Assembly (NCBI GenBank): GCA_003999685.1
Contig: CP021225.1
Coordinates: forward strand, 1,054,001-1,118,000
Direction: 5' to 3'
Source: Taiwanofungus camphoratus
Lineage: Eukaryota; Basidiomycota; Agaricomycetes; Polyporales; Taiwanofungaceae
Length of the DNA: 64,000 nucleotides
Under the pieces are notes generated by a model. It saw only the letters and a list, made by a program, of their open reading frames with translations. It was not told where the DNA came from and ran no database searches. Position numbers and translations under genes: made by a program. Positions 24,601 through 35,491 of the stretch are shown in pieces (position 1 is the stretch's first letter; each line of letters starts with the position of its first letter).

Positions 24601-25919
24601 GAGCCACTAGAATATAGATACACCGAGCGTGACGTGATATTGTACAATCTTGGGATCGGTGCAACTGAGAAAGAGCTGCAATGGACGTTTGAGGGCCACG
24701 ATGAATTCGCCGCACTGCCAACTTTCGGCGTCATTCCGCAATTCATGGCAAGCGGTGGTATCTCACTTGACTGGTTACCGAATTACAACCCGGTCTGTAG
24801 GTATTTGTAACTCATGTGTACCCGCTTGCTTAATTGGACGTGGATTGCCAGGCGAAGCTGCTCCACGGTGAACAGTACTTATCTATCAAGGGACCCATCC
24901 CAACCAGTGGCGAATTTGTTAACGAAACACGGTCAGCGAGAGTTGGATCAACACCACTGATTGGCTACTCATGACTCATGTGTGTTCTAAGGTTGATGGA
25001 GGTACTAGACAAAGGCAAAGCTGCGGCAGTGACGTCAATCGTGGAAACAAAGGACAAGGCATCGGGCAAAGTAATCTTCGAGAACCAGTCGACGGTGTTC
25101 ATCCGAGGAGCAGGTGGGTTTGGCGGTAAAAGAGTAGGCAAAGGTGAGTGCCAAGATTTCCCGCCATATCCTGCAAATGAGGGTCAACTCGCCTGTGATG
25201 CGTGTTCGACGTATTCTAGATCGTGGTGCTGCGTCCGCAGCAAATAGCCCACCTCGGCGGAAACCTGATGCTGTCCTCGAGGAGAAGACACTTGATGTAC
25301 AAGCCGCACTGTATCGGTGAGTCAATTGTCTTGATAAGTGGCACAGAGTCTCATACCATTTATTTGCTAAGTTTGAGTGGGGATTATAACCCATTACACG
25401 TGAGACGAGCAGCTGAACCATAACATCATTGCACTCATATCGCATAGATTCTTCCTGAGTTCGCAGCAGTTGGAGGGTTCGACAAGCCTATCTTACACGG
25501 TCAGTCGAGAATGTTATTATAAGTTCCTTGACTTCGCCTAATCATGATCTGTTTGTCGTAGGGCTATGCTCATTTGGTATCGCCGGGAAACATATATTGA
25601 AAAGCTTCGGTGAATTCATGGACATTAAGGTTCGGTAAGTAGCATACGTATACAGCAGATCCGGGGCTGGACTTGATTAGTGTCCGATCAGATTTGTTGG
25701 TGTTGTCTATCCCGGAGAGACTCTTGTGACGGAGATGTGGAAAGAAGGGGACAAGGTCATATTCAGTAAGTTTACCGGCGTTCTTTCCGTCGCCCGAAAG
25801 GCTCTAATGCGTGTCACTATAAATCAGCAACGAAAGTGAAGGAACGCGGAACAACCGTCCTTGCTGCTGCCGCCGTAACATTATCTGAATCGGGTACACC
25901 GATTAAGGCGAAGTTGTAA
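21694..25919 (+). CDS. FOX2: Peroxisomal multifunctional beta-oxidation enzyme (MFE-2/Fox2)
   Basis: Bifunctional (3R)-hydroxyacyl-CoA dehydrogenase and enoyl-CoA hydratase 2 of peroxisomal fatty-acid beta-oxidation, about 900 residues. The first short-chain dehydrogenase domain has the cofactor loop [13 protein letters not shown] and the catalytic NYSAAK. The second has [13 protein letters not shown] and YATAKAA. A MaoC-like hydratase-2 domain follows, with [20 protein letters not shown] and the active-site GDYNPLH. The last residues are AKL, a canonical PTS1 import signal. About eighteen short introns all splice in frame; apparent stops (for example after EEHP near 24355) fall inside introns. 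Order SDR-SDR-hydratase with no SCP2 domain is the fungal arrangement. The join around 23970-24055 is the least certain. Confidence 0.93.
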
Positions 25920-26361
25920 ATGTGGTCGGTCTGTTGTACAACTACCAATGCATATTGCTTTCTTGTTCTTATGCACACTCATTCCAGAATGACATGAAGT
26001 ATGACTTACAGCGGATCGCGGATTGGAGACTAGAATCTCGCTAAAGTGACAGATTCAGTTCGTGATGCAATATCTCCTTCCATATAAATCAAATAGGTAC
26101 TGTAGTATACAGCTTGAACACGGGCTAGATTACAAGTTGGCCAGAATTAGGGTTCGTTGTCCCTGCAATGTCAATTCGAGAGGATCTGTCGCGCTTGGCA
26201 CCGCAGTACCGAATCTAGAGAAGTTGTATATACTACACATATGCTGAGGAAACTGAAAAGCGAGTAAAGGTATCTCCCACTGCTATTTATATATCGAGTG
26301 ATAGCGCAATCATAAATTCATTGAAAAGAACTAGAGCATGAAGTTGCAGATAATGCGTAGA

Positions 26362-29291
26362 TCAACATGACAGGACTTGTGTAGCCAGCTCTTGCGAAAT
26401 GCTAACACCTGGAGAGTGGCAGGATGTAAAACATGGACTGATATCGGAGAAAAAAAGCTTACCAGGATAGTACCAGAATACCACTGCAATAATAACATAC
26501 AAGCACATAAGGATCATACCCTCTAACCAATTACTAGTTTGAACAGTTAGTGGGCTGTACACTGGGAGTAGAGGTAATTCGCACTAACCTTTTTCCGTCC
26601 TGTACGGTATAATTTACTACGAGTACTATGGAAATGGAGTTCAGTAGGCGTTACTGTTCAATTCAATGGTGTCGTTTCTACCCATACCTGAAAGGAAGAG
26701 GACTATGGACTCGAAGGGGTCAAACAGGAGCGTCAGAGGTTTGCCGATTATCCAGGCAAGCACGATCGTAAACGGAATTACGAAGAGTGCAATTTGCTGT
26801 GCATCGAAGGGCGCATCAATGTTCCAGACTTGAACGGCCACCGCTGACAGATCGTCACTCACAATACTAGATCCCACAGCCACACCGAGACTAAGTGTCA
26901 GTTTGTCCTTGATGGACACGGTGACAGCCGTCACGTGTTCTGAAAGCAGTGTCAGACTAGTGCTTAGGGTAGAACATTGGCAGTGCACAGACCTGCGGCG
27001 TTGCCAACGATCGGAAGCAATATGAGCCCGACAAATTCCCTGCTGATATTGCCGGTAGCTGTGAGGCCATTTATCGAATCCACGAGCCATTCAGCAGTGA
27101 CTGCGACGAGCTGTGAAGGATGTGGAAAGATTGAGTCAAAATCGGAGGATTCTGCTGATGCAACTGGTACAGGGACGTATCACTTACCACGGTGACGGAC
27201 ACAAGGAGGGCCACCGTCAGTGACACAGTCAATTGTGGCGTCTCCACTTCCTCCTCTTCTTCAGACTCGTTCCCTCGTTCTGGGTCTGAGTTCACCCGTG
27301 GAATGTCTAGTTGCGAGCCTTCTAGGTGTTCGTTCGCCGCCGCATCTGAGTTTGCATTCGCTGTTTCAGTTTCGCTATGTGCGACTGCGGGTTCGGCTGA
27401 GGTTGTCCCCGTCGGTGACAGAGGCTCTGCACTGCCATTCGGGTACTCCTGGGATTTTGGATGCGAGTGCAACCATTTGCCATCGGGAAGATGTAACCAT
27501 TTGTTCTTGTCGCCCGGGGCACGTGCTGGATACTTGGTGGACTTGAACACGTCGTTGGTGTTTTCATACAGCGACTTGTGCGAGAAAAGCTGGAAAACGA
27601 GATAAGACCCGTAGACTAGGAAACGCGCGCTGGCTCAGTAACGAGGTAGGTACGATAAGGCCAGAAGAAAAGAACACATACTGAATAGGAGAATGATAGC
27701 GGCCTAAAAAGCGGAGAACTCAACGTGTCAGCTACCTGACGATATTAGGGTTTCGAAGACCGCTCACACCACGGCTGAAGCTAAGATAGTCTTCCGCCTC
27801 TTTTTGATCTGGAGTTTCTGCTCCCGCAGATAAATGGAATGCAGCAGGCAGGAGCACTGCAATCACTGATACCGTTAGCAGCGAGGAGTTTAACTGAGTC
27901 GCGCCTGACGAAAAGTACCAAAAATGGTAAAGTGAAAGGAAGTCAGATGAAGCACAGCCCCACTGACACGAGGCCACTGCGAGGTAAACGAAGCTACGCA
28001 CTCATGCCGAAACCCTGTTCGGAAAACTTCAGCCCTCCGGCGAAGAAACACATCCCCAGTACCAGAACTAGGGTACACGGACACCGCCACACAGGCACGG
28101 GAATATTAGGATTGGAGACAGGCAGGACACTGAAAGACGCTTACGAAGATTACTCAATATAGATCCCACAACTGAAGACAAAAACATGGGGTCAGCAGTC
28201 AGAAGAGAGATAAGGCGTGTTCAGAGTCAGATGTCATATGTTGAATCGATCCAATTGGCTGACACACGAAAGAAAGCAGCAACGTGCATGGATGCCAGAT
28301 CGAGAAAAGAGTAAGGTTTGACAGGTGTGGTACGTACGTGATGATTGAAGTACTTGAAGTTCACATTTCACAAGCGCTATTATCTGTGGGGATAGTTCGA
28401 TATCGGTCGCGTCATCCAAGAGTCAACCCACTTACAGCTACAATTAATTCCACTCTAGGTGAGGGAGGAACTATTAGAATAAAGAAGCGCGGCGATTTTA
28501 AAATGATACATACGCATTACCCTGTTAAATAGTGGTGTCAGCATGGAAATAACACTGAACAGTGCCGAGTGGCGCAGCTGACCAGAGTCGCGTTGAGGAG
28601 TCCAGCGAGGGTTTGTCCTACCCGCATTGACAGTTCGTCTGTCGCAAAAGCAAGCAACTACACTGGGTATATGAATAAGGGTCCGGCGTAAGAAGTGCGA
28701 TCCTAACCTTGGCCAGAGGTATAATAGCGAGGAACGAGACTATGTACTACGTCAACGAGAGTTACAAACAACGAACTGAACACAGCATACAAATGAATAT
28801 TAGGGTATCGTTGGAGTTTGTATGTGGTAGAGCAAAATATGTCGCCCACTGTCAATAGTGTCAATAATAGCTTCAGCTGATACACCAAGGCTGCGTACTG
28901 ATATTGGGATGAAGACTAGTAGGATATTCAACCCTGAGGAGCAGCATGGTAATTGGCACACGAAACTCGACGAGAAGAGCGAAGGGGGCATACAAGACGT
29001 TGTTATGATAGATCTGACCCCACGCCAGAAACCTGGAGGATTGCGCAGACGCTTCGAAGGTTGCATCTGAGCAGACAGGGTATGGCGAAGGTCTGATATG
29101 GTTGGAACCCGAGAATTTATACGAGACAAAACGGATACTCTTCTCAAGTCTTGCCGAGTTGATGCTCGACGAGGTTGAGGCTGTGGTCGTGGGGGCTCGT
29201 AAACGTCGAACGTCGCACGACGATGTACAGAGGCTTGTGTCTCTGAAGAATGCAAATTGCTGCCGTGGATAGCTGTTGCCGCTGGCGACAT
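26362..29291 (-). CDS. Vacuolar calcium/proton exchanger (CAX family, Vcx1-like)
   Basis: Ca2+/H+ antiporter of the CaCA superfamily, loading Ca2+ into the vacuole. The soluble N-terminus from MSPAATAIHG (29291) is Ser/Arg-rich and leads into NPPGFWRGVRSIITTSW and the first membrane helix. The first signature, NATLGNAVELIVA, and the second, PIVGNAAEHVTAV, hold the Asn/Glu ion-binding residues. An acidic cytosolic loop (ESEEEEEVE) lies between the halves. The C-terminus ends in VFWYYPG plus a short tail. About a dozen introns; one exon is only 8 nt (28514-28521) and encodes the Gly-Asn of the first signature. An upstream ATG at 29339 is followed at once by GTAAGT and more likely lies in a 5' UTR intron. 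Converges on FOX2 with a 442-bp gap. Confidence 0.9.
28514..28521 (-). other. 8-nt micro-exon within the exchanger gene
   Basis: On the - strand the eight bases GGTAATGC lie between an acceptor ending ATTTAACAG and a donor GTATGT. Joined to the exon ending in ACTCTG and the one starting AGTGGAA, they give Leu-Gly-Asn-Ala-Val-Glu, the conserved CaCA motif. Skipping the exon shifts the frame, so the motif itself supports it. Confidence 0.75.
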
Positions 29292-31002
29292 TCGGTTCCT
29301 GAGTATACGAATTCGGGATGGCATACAAGACTTACACATGATTCTGGTACTAGGGGCTGTGTCGACAGATGATCAAGAGAGGGACTCGAAGCAATAAGTA
29401 GTTCACAGGCGTCCCCTTTCTGGGCCAGAAGCAGTTTTGTTGGTTTCGTGGAAAGGCTGTGTATTGCGGTTCTTGGCAGTGGCCAATTATTATGTCGGAG
29501 TCCCGGGCGCATACAATCAGTATGCCGCCCAAGTAGGTAGTTAGCCACACCGCATTTGGCCCCAATATCCACGTAAGACGGGAGTTTCCCACGATCAACA
29601 AAGACTCGTGTTGTCCTGCTTTGCAAAATAAGTAACTATCCGTGTGAGTCCGAGTCGTTCTCTTGGATTGCACTAAACCAACGGAGTGATTGCAGGATTT
29701 TGACCGTAATTGATTTATTTTAGGGCCAAAACAACATATCAGATTGGGCCGTTTTGAACTGCACAGAGCCAGTGCAACGTCGGAAAGACCTCCCGCCGAA
29801 GATCACGACGTTATAGGAAAGTGGCACAAAACGTATAAAATATTCATGACGCCACTGAGTGTGTAGATGCATACCTGAATACTCCAATTGAAAACGTTGC
29901 TTATTAGTTCAAAATTGCCACTGGTATCAACCCAGGCCATTGTCGTCACTTGTACGCGGTTGCTGGTATGAGGCGAGCGCAAGTAGCATGTACGGCTCTA
30001 TAGAACTTAATCCACCACTCAGTGACGAGGCACCAACCAATATCGTAAATCTGGAACGCCGCATTGCAACACGAAATGCCAAGCAACGCAGTGCCGACAG
30101 GTCTCAGCTTATGCTCAAGACTGCATGGGCCTGGTTACAGCCTTCGCTAGTCAACAGAGACAGAAATCTAAGTAATTAGGGCGTGCGTTACCTAACTTAT
30201 CTGCCTTTACACTCCGGGATTGTCGGGCAGCAACAAGTCCGTTGTGGATCGCCCACTGGCGGACTCATACTAATTATACTTATGATAAGACTTGATGCGC
30301 GCGCTCAAGCCGTGCACCGCTAAACCTCGGCGGTGGCTTCCTCAAAGCACCTTCAACGTGAGCCCGCAGGTCTCAGTGGTGTCTCGGCGAACTTGCACCG
30401 GACTGTGCTCGGGAATCAAGGCTGCGAACAAGCTATACTGAGGGAGGTTCACTGTTACTGCGCCGGATGTAGGGGACAAAGCATAAAGCGGTTGCAGTCA
30501 CTCGAGCATTAGGCAGGCGTTGCCGACATGAAGCTAGAAGAGGGAACGTGGCGCTGGTACCAAGAACAAGGCAGGACGGGGTGCGTCTTGTTGGCCGATT
30601 GCCAAGCACAGCCCAGTCTCGAACGGGCCAGTTGCATCTCCGCACAGCTGACGCGATGAAATTGGCAATTATTCATGCAGTTCCGCAGGAATATGGGAAT
30701 ACGCACATATAATCCATGGATGGCCAGATGGAATGGCTTCATCCGGTAGGTACAAATGGCAAACGCAGTGTGACGGACGGATATTCACGCTCAGCCATCA
30801 TGTAGGTCGAATGTCCCACACTCGCCTTAATCCCCAAGGTCCTGCATACACGTGTATGCTCGTGGAAGGCCAAATCAAGTGCCGATCCGAACTCGTTATA
30901 GGGCGAGATGATCCAGTGGATTTAACTAGCCCTCTGGGTCAGTCGAATTGCTCAATATTGATGTTCCGAGATGAGCATACACAGGCTTGTGCGTGCTTCA
31001 AC

Positions 31003-31038
31003 GGTCTGTGAATAAGGGCCGGTCTGTGAATAAGGGCC
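31003..31038. repeat. Perfect 18-bp tandem duplication
   Basis: The unit GGTCTGTGAATAAGGGCC occurs twice head to tail with no mismatch (31003-31020 and 31021-31038). This looks like a recent slippage or repair duplication. Confidence 0.9.
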
Positions 31039-32617
31039 GCTCCAGTCAAGACCCACTTGTAACAGTGAGCAGCTGTGAGAAGAAGTTATATACAGCCTTG
31101 CGAAGTCCTGATCCAGGCGTCATGGCACTGATATATAACAGAATGACAGACTTGTGACTGTCATAACAGGAAGGAGGCAAGGAACTGGATGCGACGTAAA
31201 CGGTCACCATCGTTGTATGGATCCAAACTAAGTGTGGTATGACTCTGAACCGCAATGACAGTGGACGGATACAGTCATCATGCCCATTGTTCGTCATTGG
31301 AGGAGACAATCCTAGCCTTAGGATACTTGAGACGGGGGTCTACAAAAGACTTCTAAGGCATTGCATATTCTTGTACTTTCCGACATAGATGCCAAGATAC
31401 TGTCGACCCTCATCGACGTGTCGACATATCCTGCGGGCAAAATTGGGTAGGATCTGAATTGTTTACCTCGGGCGCAGATAGTTTCACGACAGACCAGATC
31501 CAGCGCGTGTTGCTCCAAAGGAAAAGCGTGCACGGAATGGCTGATAGCCATGGATTAAGCGTCCGTGACAATGTCAGGGTCAATACAGGCTTCTACGGCC
31601 CTGTGGTCTGCTTGACACATTTTGATAGATATTCCACTATCCCTGTCCCTTTGTCAATGAAATGTGGATATGGATGGATATCTGCAGATGACAAGTCAGA
31701 AAAAGTATGCACTGAACGTTGCATTGTACCTGGAGTCCACCCTAAAACCGCAGTGTCTGCGCTTCCGCGCTAGAATACAGATACTCACTTATCGATACAA
31801 ACGGAAGCATTACCCCTTCCGTTTTTCTTAAGATCGCAGGTTTATCTGCCACAGCCTTTCTTATCTTTCTCTAGTCGCCCGTATGAGCCATGTATTGACG
31901 CTGAAGGAATGTGATGATCGACGGCTGGAATGGAAGGAGGCGAGCACTCTATTCTACCCTATTGCACGTGTCGGTGGTCACCGATCATGTTCATTGATTG
32001 ATCAAGCTTCAAGGTCAACATTATCAGATACACACATAACTATCGAAGGACAGACTTGCCATCGGCAAATTCGTCTGATGATTCTCTTGTGAGAGGCCCT
32101 CGCTGAAGGGCCTGCTCGTCGCTCCTGTATGTTATGGCCAATATGACATCCTAGCATTCACAGCTTCAACCTCCGCACCGAACAGCCGGATTGACACCAA
32201 GGTACGGTGCAGTCAATTCGCAGAAAATGCTGTCATGGTCCTGATCTGGGAAGTTCCACCAGTGACACGTTGCGCGCAAACCCGTGCTGATTGTCGGCAT
32301 CACCATTTCTCGGAGGAGTTATCCATGCATTGCCTCTCCGGTTTCTATCCACCACTGGTACGTATAGCGCTGGTATTTTAGATCAGCGACTGCCACATTT
32401 GACTGTGAGTGAGAAAAAATAGGAGGATCAGATTCAGCGGATGGCGGTGATGACCTGGTGAGCGTGAGAGTTCAAGCGTCCAAGTCTTATAGCCGAACTA
32501 ACCGGAATTGAGAAATGTCACCCTCCGACAAGTCACCATAATTAGTTATTTTCCTCGTGAGCATTTAGTTTATCATTCCCTACCATCTAGATCTATACCA
32601 GGGTCAGCTTAAGTCAC

Positions 32618-32850
32618 TCTGTAAAAAAAGGATAGTCAACCATAGTCCCCAACCTAGAGTGTATTTGCATCAGTTCGAACCTGAGTAAAAGAGGAAAAAA
32701 TAGGCAAATAACGGTCTCTGATTGGTGTGGGGCCTACTCCTTGACTAATGCGTGACTATTTCCTCCAAATTTGGACAGAAAAATGACTAGCTAGTCCATT
32801 GGCGCAATTTAGGGACTAGATCGACTAGGTTGACTATCCTTTTCTATAGA
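32618..32850. mobile_element. Candidate MITE with terminal inverted repeats
   Basis: A non-coding 233-bp element. Its ends are inverted copies: the left end reads TCTGTA then a run of A before GGATAGTCAACC, and the right end, read on the other strand, is TCTATAGAAAAGG then ATAGTCAACC. The core 16-mers at 32626-32641 and 32828-32843 are exact reverse complements. GTCAC flanks both sides (32613-32617 and 32851-32855), a likely 5-bp target-site duplication. The motif GACTA or its complement TAGTC recurs about eight times inside, as expected of transposase-binding subterminal repeats. No transposase is encoded and the superfamily is undetermined. Confidence 0.65.
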
Positions 32851-35491
32851 GTCACATCGCTTTATGCATGGTACGACATGTTGGACGACCCGCTAAAGAT
32901 GCTAATGCTACTGAATCCGCCAGTGAAACATGTCTATGATATGTCCTGTGTAAAATTTATGGAGGCACAGCGCGAAGGTGGTGGATATTGAACAAAAACA
33001 GCGCCTCAAGAGAACAACTTTTGTTAGTCTTCTGACTCGCGAACAGAATAACGCGTGGCTTGCCTAGTAGCTGTGTTTGTTGTTAATACAAGAAACCACA
33101 CAAATCTGGCTCGGTTAAATCTGCAGACGACAATACTACTGCCATGATACATAGAGTAAGTTTATCGTACGCCAAATAACGACGAGATTTCGTCACACCA
33201 TTGTCCTGTATTGGTGGAGAAGTACAGCTACGTGCCTTACTACTCATCAGAATAACTAATGCTGCGCGGTACCCAGAGTGCTCAACGCAGGGAACCAAAT
33301 GAAGCATCATGGCCGACATGTATCGCTCAAGGTCGTTCGATTCCCTCAAAAAGCATATCGGACGTTTTGGAGTCACGATCTGACGAGACAAAGTGATTAA
33401 AGCACTGATTACTTGCCCTGCTTTTCTGTTCACACCTATTATATCTCAGATGATGTCCAGTGAGCTATCCCATCTATCAGTCTAGGGAAAGGAGCGGGCA
33501 GTGGGCGCGCGCCTCCCAGTGACACCACCAAATGCGTATCCTACCGCACAGCTGGGCATAATTGTAACCGACAGACGTTTCCACAAGGGGACACAAGGGC
33601 ATATCTTCGCTAGCCGTGACTCGTCCGAAAACGTGATCCGACGACTGCGCCATGATACATCGTGGGCTACGGCTCACTTACATGGTAGAGAGACCTTGGC
33701 CGTGAGAATGCTGCGGATATCGCAATCCGGCTAACTTCTGGAACTTGGAGGCCCTTCAGCGCTCAGGTCAACCAGAAACATCGATGTCGTGATCCGAGGC
33801 ACAATCGCCATTGCAAGAGAAGCAGGTAGAGAGAAGCTATGGGATACTTGTGCCCTAATAGAAGCATCCACTGCAGGGTGATCAGCTGTATGGGACCTGG
33901 ACTGTTGGGTCGCCGAATTCTGCCCAGAGTGTCGTATCCTTATGTCCGCATGCGTTGTCGATGGGCTGATTGATAGTCAGGCACTGTATGTTTTATGAAC
34001 AGCATCCAACGCTTTGCCTAGTAGGTCAAATTTTTGATATTATGTATACAAGGGATAACGGCTTACTGACATACTGTTGCATTATCCCATCAGGTCCAAT
34101 TCTCTGGTTAACAATATACAACTCGCAAAACGGCGTCGTGTTAACGCCACTTTTGGAAACATTTTGAGAATCGGAACTGGGAGCACACAGCTAATGAATT
34201 AGGAAGACTAGCCTAATGATTTCTGGTCGCTCGATAGTCGTACGGTGTGTCGGGATCCGGAGTGGTTGCCATAAGTACTCGTCAAGACACCGGTATCTAT
34301 GGCATCTATACGACTGGACGTGCCGCGAGATTGAAGTCGAAGGGGTTATCTTCAATTCAGGTAAGATGGAAGTCCCCTTACTGGTAGCATCTTCGGGACG
34401 GGCATGGCCTAAACTGGCTCACCAAGTCCTCGTTCGCGACACAGGTCACTATTGCACTTTGTGTACCTTGACCCGTGTTGAAGGATAAGCAAACACGATC
34501 ATGGAGTGTCTAATGTGAACAGACTGTTCGAGATTCCGATAACAGGGCTGTACTTCATTGCTGTCCTTTTAGTTCCATACTGACACGAACAGGTATGATG
34601 TTCCCATAAAGTCCTCTAGCGCTAAAGTACCTGATGCTACGGCAATGCCACATTCAAACATCTCGACATTTATGTTGAAGTTGGACGTTACCCAAGAGAT
34701 TTCACAGTGATTATCTCAGACTGCTTTCTCTTGAGTTTTTCACATGGGCGAATTCGGGCGCCAGTGTCAGTACGCAACCTGTGCATCGATCTGAAGGCCA
34801 TTTAATGGGATCGGCTATTTCCCTACAGGAACTGCACTGTAAATATACCTGCCTTTGTACCTGGTCCAGAATTATCTCGTTTGGACACTGGCAGAAGTGC
34901 CACAGCCACTAGCACAGAACGTCAATTGGTGAGCAGCCATGACCGCAGACGAGATCAAAGACTACACCTTGGAAGTGTACAGTACACACCTGCTCTTCCG
35001 AGCTGTCCTGTCGACTGAGGGGTCTGCGCAGTTTACACTGTTGTGGTGGCTCCTATCGTCCCTCCTTGACTATACCGGTACCGGTCACGTTTACTATCAC
35101 ACCAGCCGGTTAAAATTACTTTCGGGGATATATTGTGCAAGAATTGTGTCTGATACACGGATGCTCAGACGGAATGGCCGGGCCGAAATGCACGAGACTG
35201 AACATAAATGGGAAGACGAAGCCTCAGCACGCCGCTTTCGCAAAGATCAGAATAAGTTACATGAAGTTCTGACTAGTAGATGCATTGAGTTATATTGACA
35301 CTGCACGGAAAAATACAACATGAGCAACGGAAACAAAGCCTGACTTGATCTGTATATTAGGGATATTGGGGTGACAAAAAAAGTGATTCCTTCCGGCGGC
35401 GACCGCAGATCCATTTTAATGAGTCAAACTCAAATAGCGATGTAGGTAGAAATGTGTAGTCCTGCTAATGATGAGCCATCGTTGCACGTTC

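Larger units (their letters stand above)
29292..35491. other. 6.2-kb gene-poor zone
   Basis: No gene is recognisable on either strand. The longest frames (29144-29626 -, 31459-31773 +, 33083-33433 -, 34216-34488 +, 34939-35298 +) are each under 165 codons and unlike any family I know. They are surrounded by stops, and I could not chain them with splice sites. The exchanger promoter must lie at the left end. The zone holds a MITE candidate (32618-32850), an 18-bp tandem duplication (31003-31038) and a perfect hairpin AAACGGAAG/CTTCCGTTT (31799-31824). The picture fits decayed mobile DNA, but no reverse transcriptase or transposase motif remains that I can point to. Confidence 0.45.

Noticed and set aside
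29144-29626. Frame on the - strand vaguely recalling Copia retrotransposon polyprotein
   Set aside because: Only a few scattered residues fit; no integrase or reverse-transcriptase motif is present, and part overlaps the exchanger N-terminus in another frame.
31799-31824. AAACGGAAG/CTTCCGTTT hairpin as a terminator or element end
   Set aside because: A 9-bp stem alone is weak, no gene ends nearby, and no flanking duplication is seen.
32660-32700. AGTTCGAACCTGAG, reminiscent of a tRNA B box
   Set aside because: The flanking bases cannot form the T stem and no acceptor stem or A box is found upstream.
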